Below are positions 1 through 6,284 of a DNA stretch of 8,268 bases, in pieces. The position numbers and the translations under genes were made by a program. This DNA is from Deltaproteobacteria bacterium (GTDB lineage Bacteria > Bdellovibrionota_C > UBA2361 > JAAYZI01), in contig JAAYZI010000327.1 in NCBI GenBank assembly GCA_012514925.1, forward strand, positions 1-8,268, given 5' to 3'. Within the stretch, counting starts at the first letter, position 1. Every line of letters starts with the position of its first letter. The notes under the pieces were generated by a model, which saw only the letters and a list, made by a program, of their open reading frames with translations, was not told the origin of the DNA and did no database searches.

Positions 1-191
1 TCCTGGCGAGAAAGACCCGGCATGTTGCCATGATCCGTCACGCCAAGATAGATGGTGCCGCCGTCTGTGTTGGCAAAGGCTGCCATTTCCGCAACCAGAG
101 ATTCGGCGTTATGGATGTTGGCTTTGAATTGGCGCGAACTGTCTTCTCCAAGGGCAATCTGCGCGAGTAGATCATGTTCGGTAAGGGACAT
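1..191 (-). CDS. AlbA_2-domain (Schlafen/RecG-like) ATP-binding protein, 5' end only
   Basis: Partial gene: the first 63 codons are present and the rest lies beyond base 1. The N-terminus begins MSLTEHDLLAQIALGEDSS and carries the features of the AlbA_2 (formerly AAA_4, divergent) domain: a short amphipathic helix, a GED motif followed by a QFK segment (residues 21-23, usually xFK), then AEMAAFANTDGG (residues 35-46) and IYLGVTDHG. The AFxN-x-GG and GV-x-D-x-G blocks are the family signature. Such proteins are often called putative DNA-binding or RecG-related transcriptional regulators, and their biochemical role is generally unproven. I chose the ATG at 191 because a GAGG sequence lies a few bases upstream. 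An in-frame ATG at 203 would add four residues but has no visible ribosome-binding site. The gene is codirectional with the beta-helix gene and separated from it by about 127 bases with its own promoter-like sequence, so it is probably not in an operon with it. Confidence 0.85.
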   Translation of the reverse strand, partial: MSLTEHDLLAQIALGEDSSRQFKANIHNAESLVAEMAAFANTDGGTIYLGVTDHGNMPGLSRQ

Positions 192-218
192 GGCGGACCT
201 CATTGCATGAACTCTAAA

Positions 219-247
219 ATTGTTCTGCCTGTATCATACGGTGTCAA
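219..247 (-). promoter_or_regulatory. Possible sigma70 promoter for the AlbA_2 gene
   Basis: On the minus strand a perfect TTGACA -35 box (247 to 242) is followed after 17 bases by AACAAT (224 to 219), a 4-of-6 match to the -10 consensus. The predicted start site would be near 212, about 20 bases before the chosen ATG at 191. The -35 match and the spacing are good but the -10 is weak, so this is an inference from sequence alone. Confidence 0.4.
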
Positions 248-254
248 AGTTGGG

Positions 255-278
255 TTGCATAGTGGCGAAAGTATGCAA
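255..278. repeat. 7-bp inverted repeat upstream of the AlbA_2 promoter
   Basis: TTGCATA at 255-261 and TATGCAA at 272-278 are perfect inverted copies around a 10-base spacer. The repeat ends a few bases upstream of the TTGACA box at 242-247, a position typical of an operator or activator site. It has no following T-tract on the minus strand, so it is not a convincing terminator for the beta-helix gene that ends at 319. Confidence 0.4.
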
Positions 279-318
279 GTTCTAATAGCCCGGCCAGAAT
301 TTTCGCCGCCGTTAAACT

Positions 319-3006
319 TTACTTAACGCGTAAGTTCGAGGGAGCCTTCGGCGCCATCGTGTCGATAAAGTTTGCGGTTATCGATTTATTCCGGTCCATC
401 ATAACCGTCAGAGGGTTGCTACTCCCCTCGGCGTCACCGCTCCAGCCGGAAAAGCGGTATCCTGCATTGGCCTTTGCGGTAAGCGTCACTTGGGAGTTGG
501 CACGGTAACTCGTCCAGTCTGGGTTCTTGGTGACCATACCGTTTTGCGCAGCAACTACCAAGGTGTAGCTGGCGTAGCTGTTCCCATCTACTGCATGAGC
601 TGTGGCAGCATTTAGCTTGTCCCAGTCGGGACCGATGTCTTTGCCATCAGTACCGGCATTATGGTAGGGGCTGGAGGACAGCAACCTGTAGTTGCCGTTT
701 AAGTAATCCGTAAATCCCACAGAAGAGTTGCCGTCTGGGAAAAAGTTCCCAGCCGGGTACCAGGCAGAAGGCAATCCACGTTGGCCATAATAAAGATCGC
801 ATGGCCGGTTGATAATTACATTATGCGTAATGCTGTAATCTGCCAGATAATAATTGAGGGAGTTAAGCCCTGGGCCGAGGTTGCTCCCCATAATTCCGTA
901 GTTTCCGTTCATCGCTAGGTTGTTCTCAATGGCGATCCTTCGCATGATTACCCCGGCGCCATACTCGATCATGACTCCCCATGAGCCGGTTGAGGTGTCA
1001 GGTGACGGCCCAAAAGCAAAAAGGTTGTGGCTGATGCGGACATCTAATCCGGGGTGATTGACTCTTGAAGACAGCCCCATGCCCACGCCGCCATAGTAAT
1101 CCGCTCGCAGGCTTTCGAAAGCGTTGTTATGGATCCGTATTCTCGTCGTGCCTTGGGATGGATGGACGTCGTCTGACCCAGTCAAACGAAATCCATAGCC
1201 CACATTGCGGATGATGTTATTTTCAAAGGTTAAGTCCCTGACCACAGACCACGGTGCAGCACCGGATTGATTTCGAACAGTAAGCACAATCGCCGTACCT
1301 TTCTGACCGCCGGAATGTTGGCCAGTTACCGACCAGTTGTTTTCAAAGACATTACCAGTGACCAGAATGCGCTCTGCATTCTTCAGTTCAAAGAGATTCT
1401 TGATCGTCCAATTCTTTCCAGCGTAGCTTGGATCGTTGAATTTCCACGCTAGGCGTTTGAAGCAATGATTGCCCCTGACCTCAATGTTGGATGGCACTAG
1501 GTTCTGAATGGCTGGATCTGTTCCGCCGAACATAATATTCTCGCCGGTGGCCTCGAGGAAATTATTGACGATCTTGTATGGTCCCGCACCGTCGTAAACC
1601 TGGATAGCCTGCGCATCCGAACCGTCCTTGAAGTTCTCGATACGGGAGTCGATGATGGCGATATAGCTACCGTTGGCGTTAATGCCCGTGCGTGAGAAAT
1701 AGTTATTCCCTGTCGAATGGATATAACATCGGTCATACACAATGTGATGCGGCATTTCGTCCGACGAGGAGGCTGCCTTGCGGAGCCAATGCGAATCATC
1801 GGGGTGTTTAAGGCCGTAACCATGTAGTACGAGATTATAGGTGCCCCCCTTTGTGTTCTCGCTGATAATTTCAATCCCCGCCAGGCGGAAGTGATGGGCA
1901 CCAAATAGCGTGGCTAGGGCAGGCAGACCATTGGGGTTATCAGCCGCAACGATTTTAGGCATATAGACGGCGTCCGCCGGAGTGACTCGCCTGCCCTCCT
2001 GAAGGCGGTTCAACTCGGATGATATGATGTATATCCAGCCGCTTCCGCGTTTGTACGGAAGACTAAATGGGATGGAGGGTGCGCGGAAGGTGGCGCCGGC
2101 TTGGAGCACAATTACATCGCCCAGTGCGGCACCGTTTATGGCCGCCTGCAGGTCGTCTCCCTGGTTGACTGTCCAGGTCTTTCCGCCCTTGGGAGCGTCG
2201 TAAGGTACATCAAAGGTTTCGGGCTTCATCGGTTGATTAATCTCTCCTGCAGCAAAGATGGCAGTTATGCTGTGAGAGTCCGTCACCCGATTGAAGGTGT
2301 AAGTGGTGTATCCTCCCCGTGAGACGCCGTCGACCACCACGTCTTCCACGTGGTAACCCGCGTTCGGGGAAATGGTATAGGTTTTGCTCTCCCCGTATGA
2401 GAGCGTGGTCGTGCCTGAAGGACTGATCGAACCGTTTTCGCCGGCTTGCGCGGTAATCGTAAAGTTCGCGTTGTTGGTGAATCTAGCGGTGATGACCTTT
2501 TTGGAGTTCATTGTGATTGTCAAGGGATTCTGGTTTCCGGAGGCGTCACCCTCCCATCCAGAAAAGACGAATCCCGGATCTGCCACGGCCTTCAGCGTGG
2601 CTGTGGTTTCATGGTTGAAATAGACCTGATCAGGGGTCACTGTTACCCGCCCGTTGGGGGAAGAGACAAAGAGCGGGTAAGACTCAAGTTTGAATGATGC
2701 GGAGATTGTGTGATTTGCGTTTATCTTTTTGAAAGTGAACGTCGAGATGTCTCCGTAGTAGGCACCGTCCACCGTCACTGCGTTGATGTAATAGCCGTTG
2801 TCAGGAATGATGTTTATTGTCAGATCTGAATTTTCGGCCACGGTCTGGTTGCCGGAAGGGCTCATTGAGCCATGTGGTCCCACCTGTTGGGTGATAGTAT
2901 AGGTTTCGGCCGAGGCAGCTCGTGGGTGAAGCGCCAGCAAAATGGTTACCAGGAAAAACAGAAAAAAGAAGCGAAAAGTTAATGGGCGGTTCATATTTTC
3001 ATCCAT
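319..3006 (-). CDS. Secreted right-handed beta-helix protein with InlB-type repeats
   Basis: An 895-residue exported protein of unknown substrate. Residues 1-33 form a Sec signal peptide: basic start, a Phe/Leu-rich core (residues 11-26), and cleavage likely after ASA at 33. Three divergent InlB-B-type repeats follow (about 35-106, 109-176, 182-251). Then comes a long parallel beta-helix region (about 275-795) that starts with a typical TWTVNQGDDLQAAI...GDVIVLQAG segment, contains rungs such as NNFLEATGEN, GNVFENN, FENNIIRNVG and IENNLAMNGNYG, and closes with an SSPYHNAGTDGKDIGPD motif. A fourth InlB-type repeat follows (about 812-880). The beta-helix fold is shared by polysaccharide lyases, epimerases and adhesins. 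I cannot pick out catalytic residues, so a carbohydrate-related role is only possible. The last residues, APKAPSNLRVK, look like the first strand of a fibronectin III domain, which is absent. The start at 3006 is supported by AAGG four bases upstream; a second ATG at residue 5 has none. Confidence 0.9.
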   Translation of the reverse strand: MDENMNRPLTFRFFFLFFLVTILLALHPRAASAETYTITQQVGPHGSMSPSGNQTVAENSDLTINIIPDNGYYINAVTVDGAYYGDISTFTFKKINANHTISASFKLESYPLFVSSPNGRVTVTPDQVYFNHETTATLKAVADPGFVFSGWEGDASGNQNPLTITMNSKKVITARFTNNANFTITAQAGENGSISPSGTTTLSYGESKTYTISPNAGYHVEDVVVDGVSRGGYTTYTFNRVTDSHSITAIFAAGEINQPMKPETFDVPYDAPKGGKTWTVNQGDDLQAAINGAALGDVIVLQAGATFRAPSIPFSLPYKRGSGWIYIISSELNRLQEGRRVTPADAVYMPKIVAADNPNGLPALATLFGAHHFRLAGIEIISENTKGGTYNLVLHGYGLKHPDDSHWLRKAASSSDEMPHHIVYDRCYIHSTGNNYFSRTGINANGSYIAIIDSRIENFKDGSDAQAIQVYDGAGPYKIVNNFLEATGENIMFGGTDPAIQNLVPSNIEVRGNHCFKRLAWKFNDPSYAGKNWTIKNLFELKNAERILVTGNVFENNWSVTGQHSGGQKGTAIVLTVRNQSGAAPWSVVRDLTFENNIIRNVGYGFRLTGSDDVHPSQGTTRIRIHNNAFESLRADYYGGVGMGLSSRVNHPGLDVRISHNLFAFGPSPDTSTGSWGVMIEYGAGVIMRRIAIENNLAMNGNYGIMGSNLGPGLNSLNYYLADYSITHNVIINRPCDLYYGQRGLPSAWYPAGNFFPDGNSSVGFTDYLNGNYRLLSSSPYHNAGTDGKDIGPDWDKLNAATAHAVDGNSYASYTLVVAAQNGMVTKNPDWTSYRANSQVTLTAKANAGYRFSGWSGDAEGSSNPLTVMMDRNKSITANFIDTMAPKAPSNLRVK
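367..573 (-). repeat. C-terminal InlB-type repeat module (fourth copy)
   Basis: Residues 812-880 of the beta-helix protein. It shares GY-RFSGWSGDAEG-NPLT and a closing SITANF strand with the second N-terminal repeat (FVFSGWEGDASG, NPLTITM, VITARF). The two copies flank the beta-helix on opposite sides and are clearly the same subtype, while repeats one and three form a second subtype (GYYINAVTVDG and GYHVEDVVVDG). Confidence 0.8.
2254..2904 (-). repeat. Three tandem InlB-type repeat modules
   Basis: Residues 35-251 of the beta-helix protein hold three modules of about 70 residues. Each opens with a strand and a G-x-(V/S)-x-x-x-P turn (HGSMSPSG, NGRVTVTP, NGSISPSG), has a central GY or GF, and ends with an aromatic strand (SASF, TARF, TAIF). 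Modules one and three are more alike than either is to module two. This is typical of Flg_new_2 / divergent InlB B-repeat domains, which act as extracellular spacers or binding modules. Confidence 0.8.
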
Positions 3007-3069
3007 ATCGCCTTGGCACCGCTGCTAAACGGGTTAAGGCTTGTAAAAGCAACATAAGCCTATTTAACC
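3007..3069 (-). promoter_or_regulatory. mRNA leader with alternative hairpins over the ribosome-binding site
   Basis: In the transcript of the beta-helix gene, GGTTAA and GGCTT (3069-3064 and 3060-3056) can pair with AAGCC and TTAACC (3042-3038 and 3037-3032), forming an 11-bp stem with a 3-base bulge and a 13-base loop. The descending strand also contains GCCTT (3040-3036), complementary to AAGGC (3014-3010), which is the ribosome-binding site four bases before the ATG. The two pairings exclude each other, so the leader could switch between an open and a closed ribosome site. No known riboswitch class is recognised. Confidence 0.45.
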
Positions 3070-3114
3070 ATAAGCAACAACTGTACCAATTCTCATACTG
3101 GGGGCAAGGTATGG

Positions 3115-3130
3115 ACGGAACAGCATCCGT
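3115..3130 (-). promoter_or_regulatory. Short hairpin near the predicted 5' end of the beta-helix mRNA
   Basis: ACGGA (3115-3119) and TCCGT (3126-3130) are perfect inverted copies around a 6-base loop. The right half is part of the conserved left end of repeat element A. With transcription predicted to start near 3147, this hairpin would lie about 17-32 bases into the mRNA and could protect its 5' end. Confidence 0.35.
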
Positions 3131-3153
3131 TTACGTGGATATTAAATTAGGAG

Positions 3154-3183
3154 ATTACAATCTGTTACCAGTGCAATTATCAA
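3154..3183 (-). promoter_or_regulatory. Sigma70-like promoter of the beta-helix gene
   Basis: On the minus strand TTGATA (3183 to 3178, 5 of 6 to consensus) and TGTAAT (3159 to 3154, 5 of 6) are separated by 18 bases. The start site would fall near 3147, giving a leader of about 140 bases before the ATG at 3006. It sits inside repeat element A, just downstream of the terminator at 3194-3210, which fits an independently transcribed gene. Confidence 0.6.
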
Positions 3184-3185
3184 GG

Positions 3186-3217
3186 GAAAAAGTGGCCCCC
3201 TGAAGGGGCCTTTTCTT
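3186..3217 (-). terminator. Bidirectional intrinsic terminator
   Basis: GGCCCC (3194-3199) and GGGGCC (3205-3210) form a perfect 6-bp GC stem with a 5-base loop. The minus-strand transcript continues with ACTTTTT (3192 down to 3186), a proper U-tract, so this should end transcription of the 991-residue gene about 100 bases after its stop. The plus strand also has TTTTCTT immediately after the stem (3211-3217), so it can work in both directions. Confidence 0.75.
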
Positions 3218-3267
3218 AGCTTTGGTGTTTATGGATTTTGTGTAATCAATTTCACACGTGAACGATT

Positions 3268-3305
3268 ACACGGAGCCTACCGCGGAGGTAATGCTCCGTG
3301 TTTTT
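3268..3305 (+). terminator. Plus-facing hairpin terminator beside the 991-codon gene's stop
   Basis: ACACGGAGC (3268-3276) pairs with GCTCCGTGT (3293-3301), and inside it TACC (3278-3281) pairs with GGTA (3287-3290). The stem runs straight into TTTTT on the plus strand (3301-3305). In the minus direction the hairpin lies just after the stop codon but has no U-tract, so termination of the gene probably relies on the stem at 3194-3210. Its first four bases overlap the right end of repeat element A. Confidence 0.55.
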
Positions 3306-3308
3306 CCT

Positions 3309-6284
3309 TTACCTTACTGGCTGAACTAAGAACGTCCAATGCTGCGCTTTCGGCCAAAAGTCTTCATTCCAATATTTAGCTAGGCCGCCGTTTTCCAAAG
3401 CTGTGCAGGCGAAGTCTGGGGAACTCCCTTCCCCAAAAGCGCCGGATATTCTGGAATATAAATGCCCCGCCGGGATATCCACTAGCGTAGAGATGCCGTT
3501 ATAGTGCGCCTCTAAAGAAGCTGCATCAAAAACCTTATCTCCGACCGTACGGCCGGTAAGTTTGAATCCGCTAGTATAGTTCGTGGAACCATCTACATAG
3601 TCATAACCGTTGGTAAGAAAAGTAATATCGTACTTGGTGTAACCGGGCACAGGTACAAAGGTGATATATAATCCTCGCCCACACTCATATAGATTTCTCT
3701 TTGTGTTAAAAACCGCACCCAAGCGGGACTGATAACCCGGCAGCTCCGTGCCGATAATGATGTCGACCGTCTTGAATTTATCAGCGACTGAGGCGGTCAC
3801 GACTGCAAAAGCGTTTTCCGTCCCGGTCAGTTGCACCGTGGCCTTCCCCTCGGAGTTGGTAGCTACCTTGGTTTTTGAAAGGGTGCCACTCGAAGTGTTG
3901 AAGGTTATTTCCCTCCCAACGATTGGATCTCCCGTTGGCACGGTTGTATCAGTGTCCCTCCACTTCCTCGCGATTATCGTAATATTCGCCGTGTCTCTTC
4001 CGTCTGCAGCGATCTTGTTCTTACTGGTTGAAAGAATCAGGCCGAACGAGCATAGCGTAAGTGAGACATCATTTCTGCCCGTGTCCACATAGCTTCTAAT
4101 TACTTCGGTTTGCTGTGGCTCACTACCAGACTCGCTAAAAGACTCGACCGTAAATGCCTCTTCGGTGCCATAGGTTAAACCATACATCTCCCCTGAGGCT
4201 CCGTTGGCTAACACAATGGACTTTCCGGTCGAATGCGAGGTAATCCTGGCCTTAACTGACCCGGCAGGTAGCTCATCCACCGTAAACTTGATCCAGCCGA
4301 AATGAGCATCAAAGTAATTTGTATCGCACGCGACCTTTTCCTTCTGTACATCAATCCCGACAGCCTCCCCGTTTTTATTCTTAGCGGTGTAGGTTATCTT
4401 AACTTCGCCAGGCCAAAGACCGCTTAGCTCCTTGCTTATCGTGCCGGGGTTAAAATCGAAGAATTTTGGTTCGGGATACCCTTCCTCTAGATACTCAACC
4501 TTAGCGGAGACGGTTTCCGTTTCATAGGCAGGATCGGTGCCACCCGTCCATCCGGGATAACCCAAAGAGGAGAATTTTGCAGCGCTTACGCAGGTTCTAA
4601 GAATCACTTCGTTGTCTCCGCCGCTTTTAAAGGTTTGGCTCTTCTCTCCCGTTCCAAGAAGCTTACCGTTGGAATTAAAAGCCTTGATGTAAATACCGCT
4701 TTCTAGCGGCAAGAGATCAAGCTCCCTCGTCTTTCCTGGGGTGAACCTCTCGGTTGTCACTCTCATAGGACACTTTTTGTAGGAGATCTTAGCGTCCACT
4801 GACGTCGTGCCTTTCGGGAGTTTGACTCCATCGGCGGGAACGGTCTTAAAGGTGCCCCAAGCTGGTAGGTAATAATCCCCGTTAATTAGGGCCACCCTTA
4901 ACTTTCCCCCCAAAGGACCCGAGCGCAAACTGGGGGTAAGTTTGCTAAATCCCTCTTCATCCGTAAGGGACTTTGACTGGCCCGCCATATTGGGCAGCAA
5001 GGCTTCAAGCGCCATTTCACCTAAATCTCTGGTGATTAATCCTTCCCACCCTACAAAACTTCCGGCAAGTTCTCCTATATACTCACTCGCCAGCTGCCAG
5101 GAGTCGGAAGAGATAAAGTAGTACATGGATCCGGGCGAAGTGAGCAAATTCCATCTGATAAAGTCATCTCGCAACCAGATCTCTTTAATTTTAAATTGGT
5201 ACTCCTCGGAGAAGGTGTATACCGCTCTGAGCCAACCGTTGGCGTAATCCGATTGCCACCTCTTAAATTTAGCTGGCGAGACGCCCTCATCTGCAAAATC
5301 CTCTTTTGACCCGGGTTGAAAGCCCTGCAGATAATAGTGATCGGAACCGTCCGATGCTGGCCAGCGGTGGCCGCGTCCCAAATAAATCACGAAGGCATAT
5401 TCGTGAACTGCCATCATGGAATCAGGAGTGGAGGAATAATCCAGACCCCCAGTTGCATAGCGCGTATCTACCAGATCTTCATTCCAGCCATGATCACGCA
5501 ACACGATTTTGAGGAACTCCACCTCTACTAAGATATCGGGATCGGTAACCGAGGCGCTGGCCACTATCAAAACTCTGCGATTTTCTGATGTAAGGGCAGA
5601 AGGGCAGTATGGGGCCTGACCCAGCCCATCCCTCGTTTTTGCTCGCATGAGCATGGGGCTGCTGTCGGTGGTAGCGGTGTTGAGCTGACGCCTACGTTTG
5701 GTGCTGCCCCAAGGGAACAGATCAAAAACCGCTTCTTGTCCATCGAGGAAGGTAATAAAAACTGCGTAACCATTTTTGCTCAACTTCGCTTCGGCCACAC
5801 CGGTAAATCCGGCGTTCAGTTCAGATACTAACTTGGCGGCTGCATCTTTAATCGATGCTGTTTTGTGCAAGACCTTAAACCTGTTGAAGATGTTGTCAAA
5901 AACAGCGTCATTCTCGTTGGAGATGCCGAGTATTTCATCTGCCGTCACTGGCCCCCGTTTGCATGTCGCCTTATCGGATTTATTTTGTTTCCTGAGCCTT
6001 TTGATTTTCTTAAGAAGTTTGACTTTAGCCTTTCCGCTTTTTGTTTTTACTTGCTGTCTTAACCGAGCGATCACAACAGCAGAGGACAAAAAGCGGGTGT
6101 TTTTTTTCTTAAGTGTGCCTGGAATAAATCTCTTGCCTTTGATCAGGCAGGTTACTTTGCCCCGCACGAAATAGTCTTTGGATGAGACTTTTATCAGTCT
6201 CTTTCTTGCGGCAACTGCCGGCCCACAAAAGAGGATCACGAATAAAGCAGCATAAGCAGCAAATTTAGCAATACGGTTTAGCAT
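3309..6284 (-). CDS. Large secreted protein: caspase-like region plus Big_1 Ig domain
   Basis: A 991-residue exported protein that I cannot assign to a named family. The signal peptide is residues 1-25 (cleavage after AVA). A strongly basic Lys/Arg-rich segment follows (about 42-110), bounded by Cys46 and Cys108. Residues 236-440 look like a clan CD (caspase/gingipain/CHAT) fold: RRVLIVASASV strand, FVIYLGRGH at 298-306 where the catalytic His-Gly would sit, SMYYFISSDSW at 386-396 where the nucleophile would sit, and then LAGSFVGWEGLI and ALEALLPNMAGQS as in such proteases. The Cys position appears to hold Ser/Asp and the His is followed by Arg, so activity is doubtful. Two similar beta modules (about 498-565 and 675-745) follow. 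A Big_1 invasin-type Ig domain lies at about 745-842 (KIAADGRDTANITI, GREITFNTSSGTLS, TNSEGKATVQL). The final 145 residues are unrecognised. The start at 6284 has AGAGG six bases upstream. Confidence 0.85.
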   Translation of the reverse strand: MLNRIAKFAAYAALFVILFCGPAVAARKRLIKVSSKDYFVRGKVTCLIKGKRFIPGTLKKKNTRFLSSAVVIARLRQQVKTKSGKAKVKLLKKIKRLRKQNKSDKATCKRGPVTADEILGISNENDAVFDNIFNRFKVLHKTASIKDAAAKLVSELNAGFTGVAEAKLSKNGYAVFITFLDGQEAVFDLFPWGSTKRRRQLNTATTDSSPMLMRAKTRDGLGQAPYCPSALTSENRRVLIVASASVTDPDILVEVEFLKIVLRDHGWNEDLVDTRYATGGLDYSSTPDSMMAVHEYAFVIYLGRGHRWPASDGSDHYYLQGFQPGSKEDFADEGVSPAKFKRWQSDYANGWLRAVYTFSEEYQFKIKEIWLRDDFIRWNLLTSPGSMYYFISSDSWQLASEYIGELAGSFVGWEGLITRDLGEMALEALLPNMAGQSKSLTDEEGFSKLTPSLRSGPLGGKLRVALINGDYYLPAWGTFKTVPADGVKLPKGTTSVDAKISYKKCPMRVTTERFTPGKTRELDLLPLESGIYIKAFNSNGKLLGTGEKSQTFKSGGDNEVILRTCVSAAKFSSLGYPGWTGGTDPAYETETVSAKVEYLEEGYPEPKFFDFNPGTISKELSGLWPGEVKITYTAKNKNGEAVGIDVQKEKVACDTNYFDAHFGWIKFTVDELPAGSVKARITSHSTGKSIVLANGASGEMYGLTYGTEEAFTVESFSESGSEPQQTEVIRSYVDTGRNDVSLTLCSFGLILSTSKNKIAADGRDTANITIIARKWRDTDTTVPTGDPIVGREITFNTSSGTLSKTKVATNSEGKATVQLTGTENAFAVVTASVADKFKTVDIIIGTELPGYQSRLGAVFNTKRNLYECGRGLYITFVPVPGYTKYDITFLTNGYDYVDGSTNYTSGFKLTGRTVGDKVFDAASLEAHYNGISTLVDIPAGHLYSRISGAFGEGSSPDFACTALENGGLAKYWNEDFWPKAQHWTFLVQPVR

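Larger units (their letters stand above)
3123..3271. repeat. Repeat element A: inverted-end intergenic element
   Basis: First of two related elements. The left end (3124-3144) matches the left end of element B (6464-6484) in 19 of 21 bases. The right end (3238-3271) matches 6541-6574 in 29 of 34. The right end is itself a palindrome: GTGTAATC, TTCAC, GTGAA, GATTACAC in order (3240-3247, 3251-3255, 3258-3262, 3264-3271). The left end is an imperfect inverted copy of the right end, with CGTT-x-ACG then TGxA shared. The interior differs completely from element B and contains a terminator and a promoter. Short length, related inverted ends and variable centre suggest a MITE-like or attC-like element. 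It contains no gene, and its family is unknown. Confidence 0.65.

Noticed and set aside
1497..1904. 135-codon minus-strand open frame in a second frame
   Set aside because: It overlaps the beta-helix coding sequence and its peptide is low-complexity Arg/Thr/Ser without a domain, so it is a frame shadow.
2344..2358. TTCCACGTGGTAACC resembling the repeat-element ends
   Set aside because: It encodes the GYHVED segment of the third InlB-type repeat and lacks the rest of the element, so the likeness is chance.
3007..3100. Cyclic di-GMP (GEMM) riboswitch in the leader
   Set aside because: The conserved GACGCAAAGCC core and tetraloop-receptor are absent on the minus strand; only the general idea of a structured leader fits.
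2922..3203. 93-codon plus-strand open frame across the intergenic region
   Set aside because: It runs antisense to the signal-peptide region and through the predicted promoter and terminator, and the peptide is not recognisable.
3123..3271. Canonical integron attC site
   Set aside because: The layout is similar, but neither orientation has GTTRRRY at one end and RYYYAAC at the other; the nearest match (ATGTAAC at 6574-6568) breaks the consensus, and no integrase is in the window.
5776..6174. 132-codon plus-strand open frame
   Set aside because: It lies entirely antisense to the well-supported 991-codon gene, has no recognisable motif, and its length is expected opposite a coding region rich in Lys/Arg and Leu.
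6210..6284. Lipoprotein signal (Cys20) in the 991-residue protein
   Set aside because: The residue before the Cys is Phe, which does not fit a lipobox, and a normal AVA cleavage site follows at residue 25.
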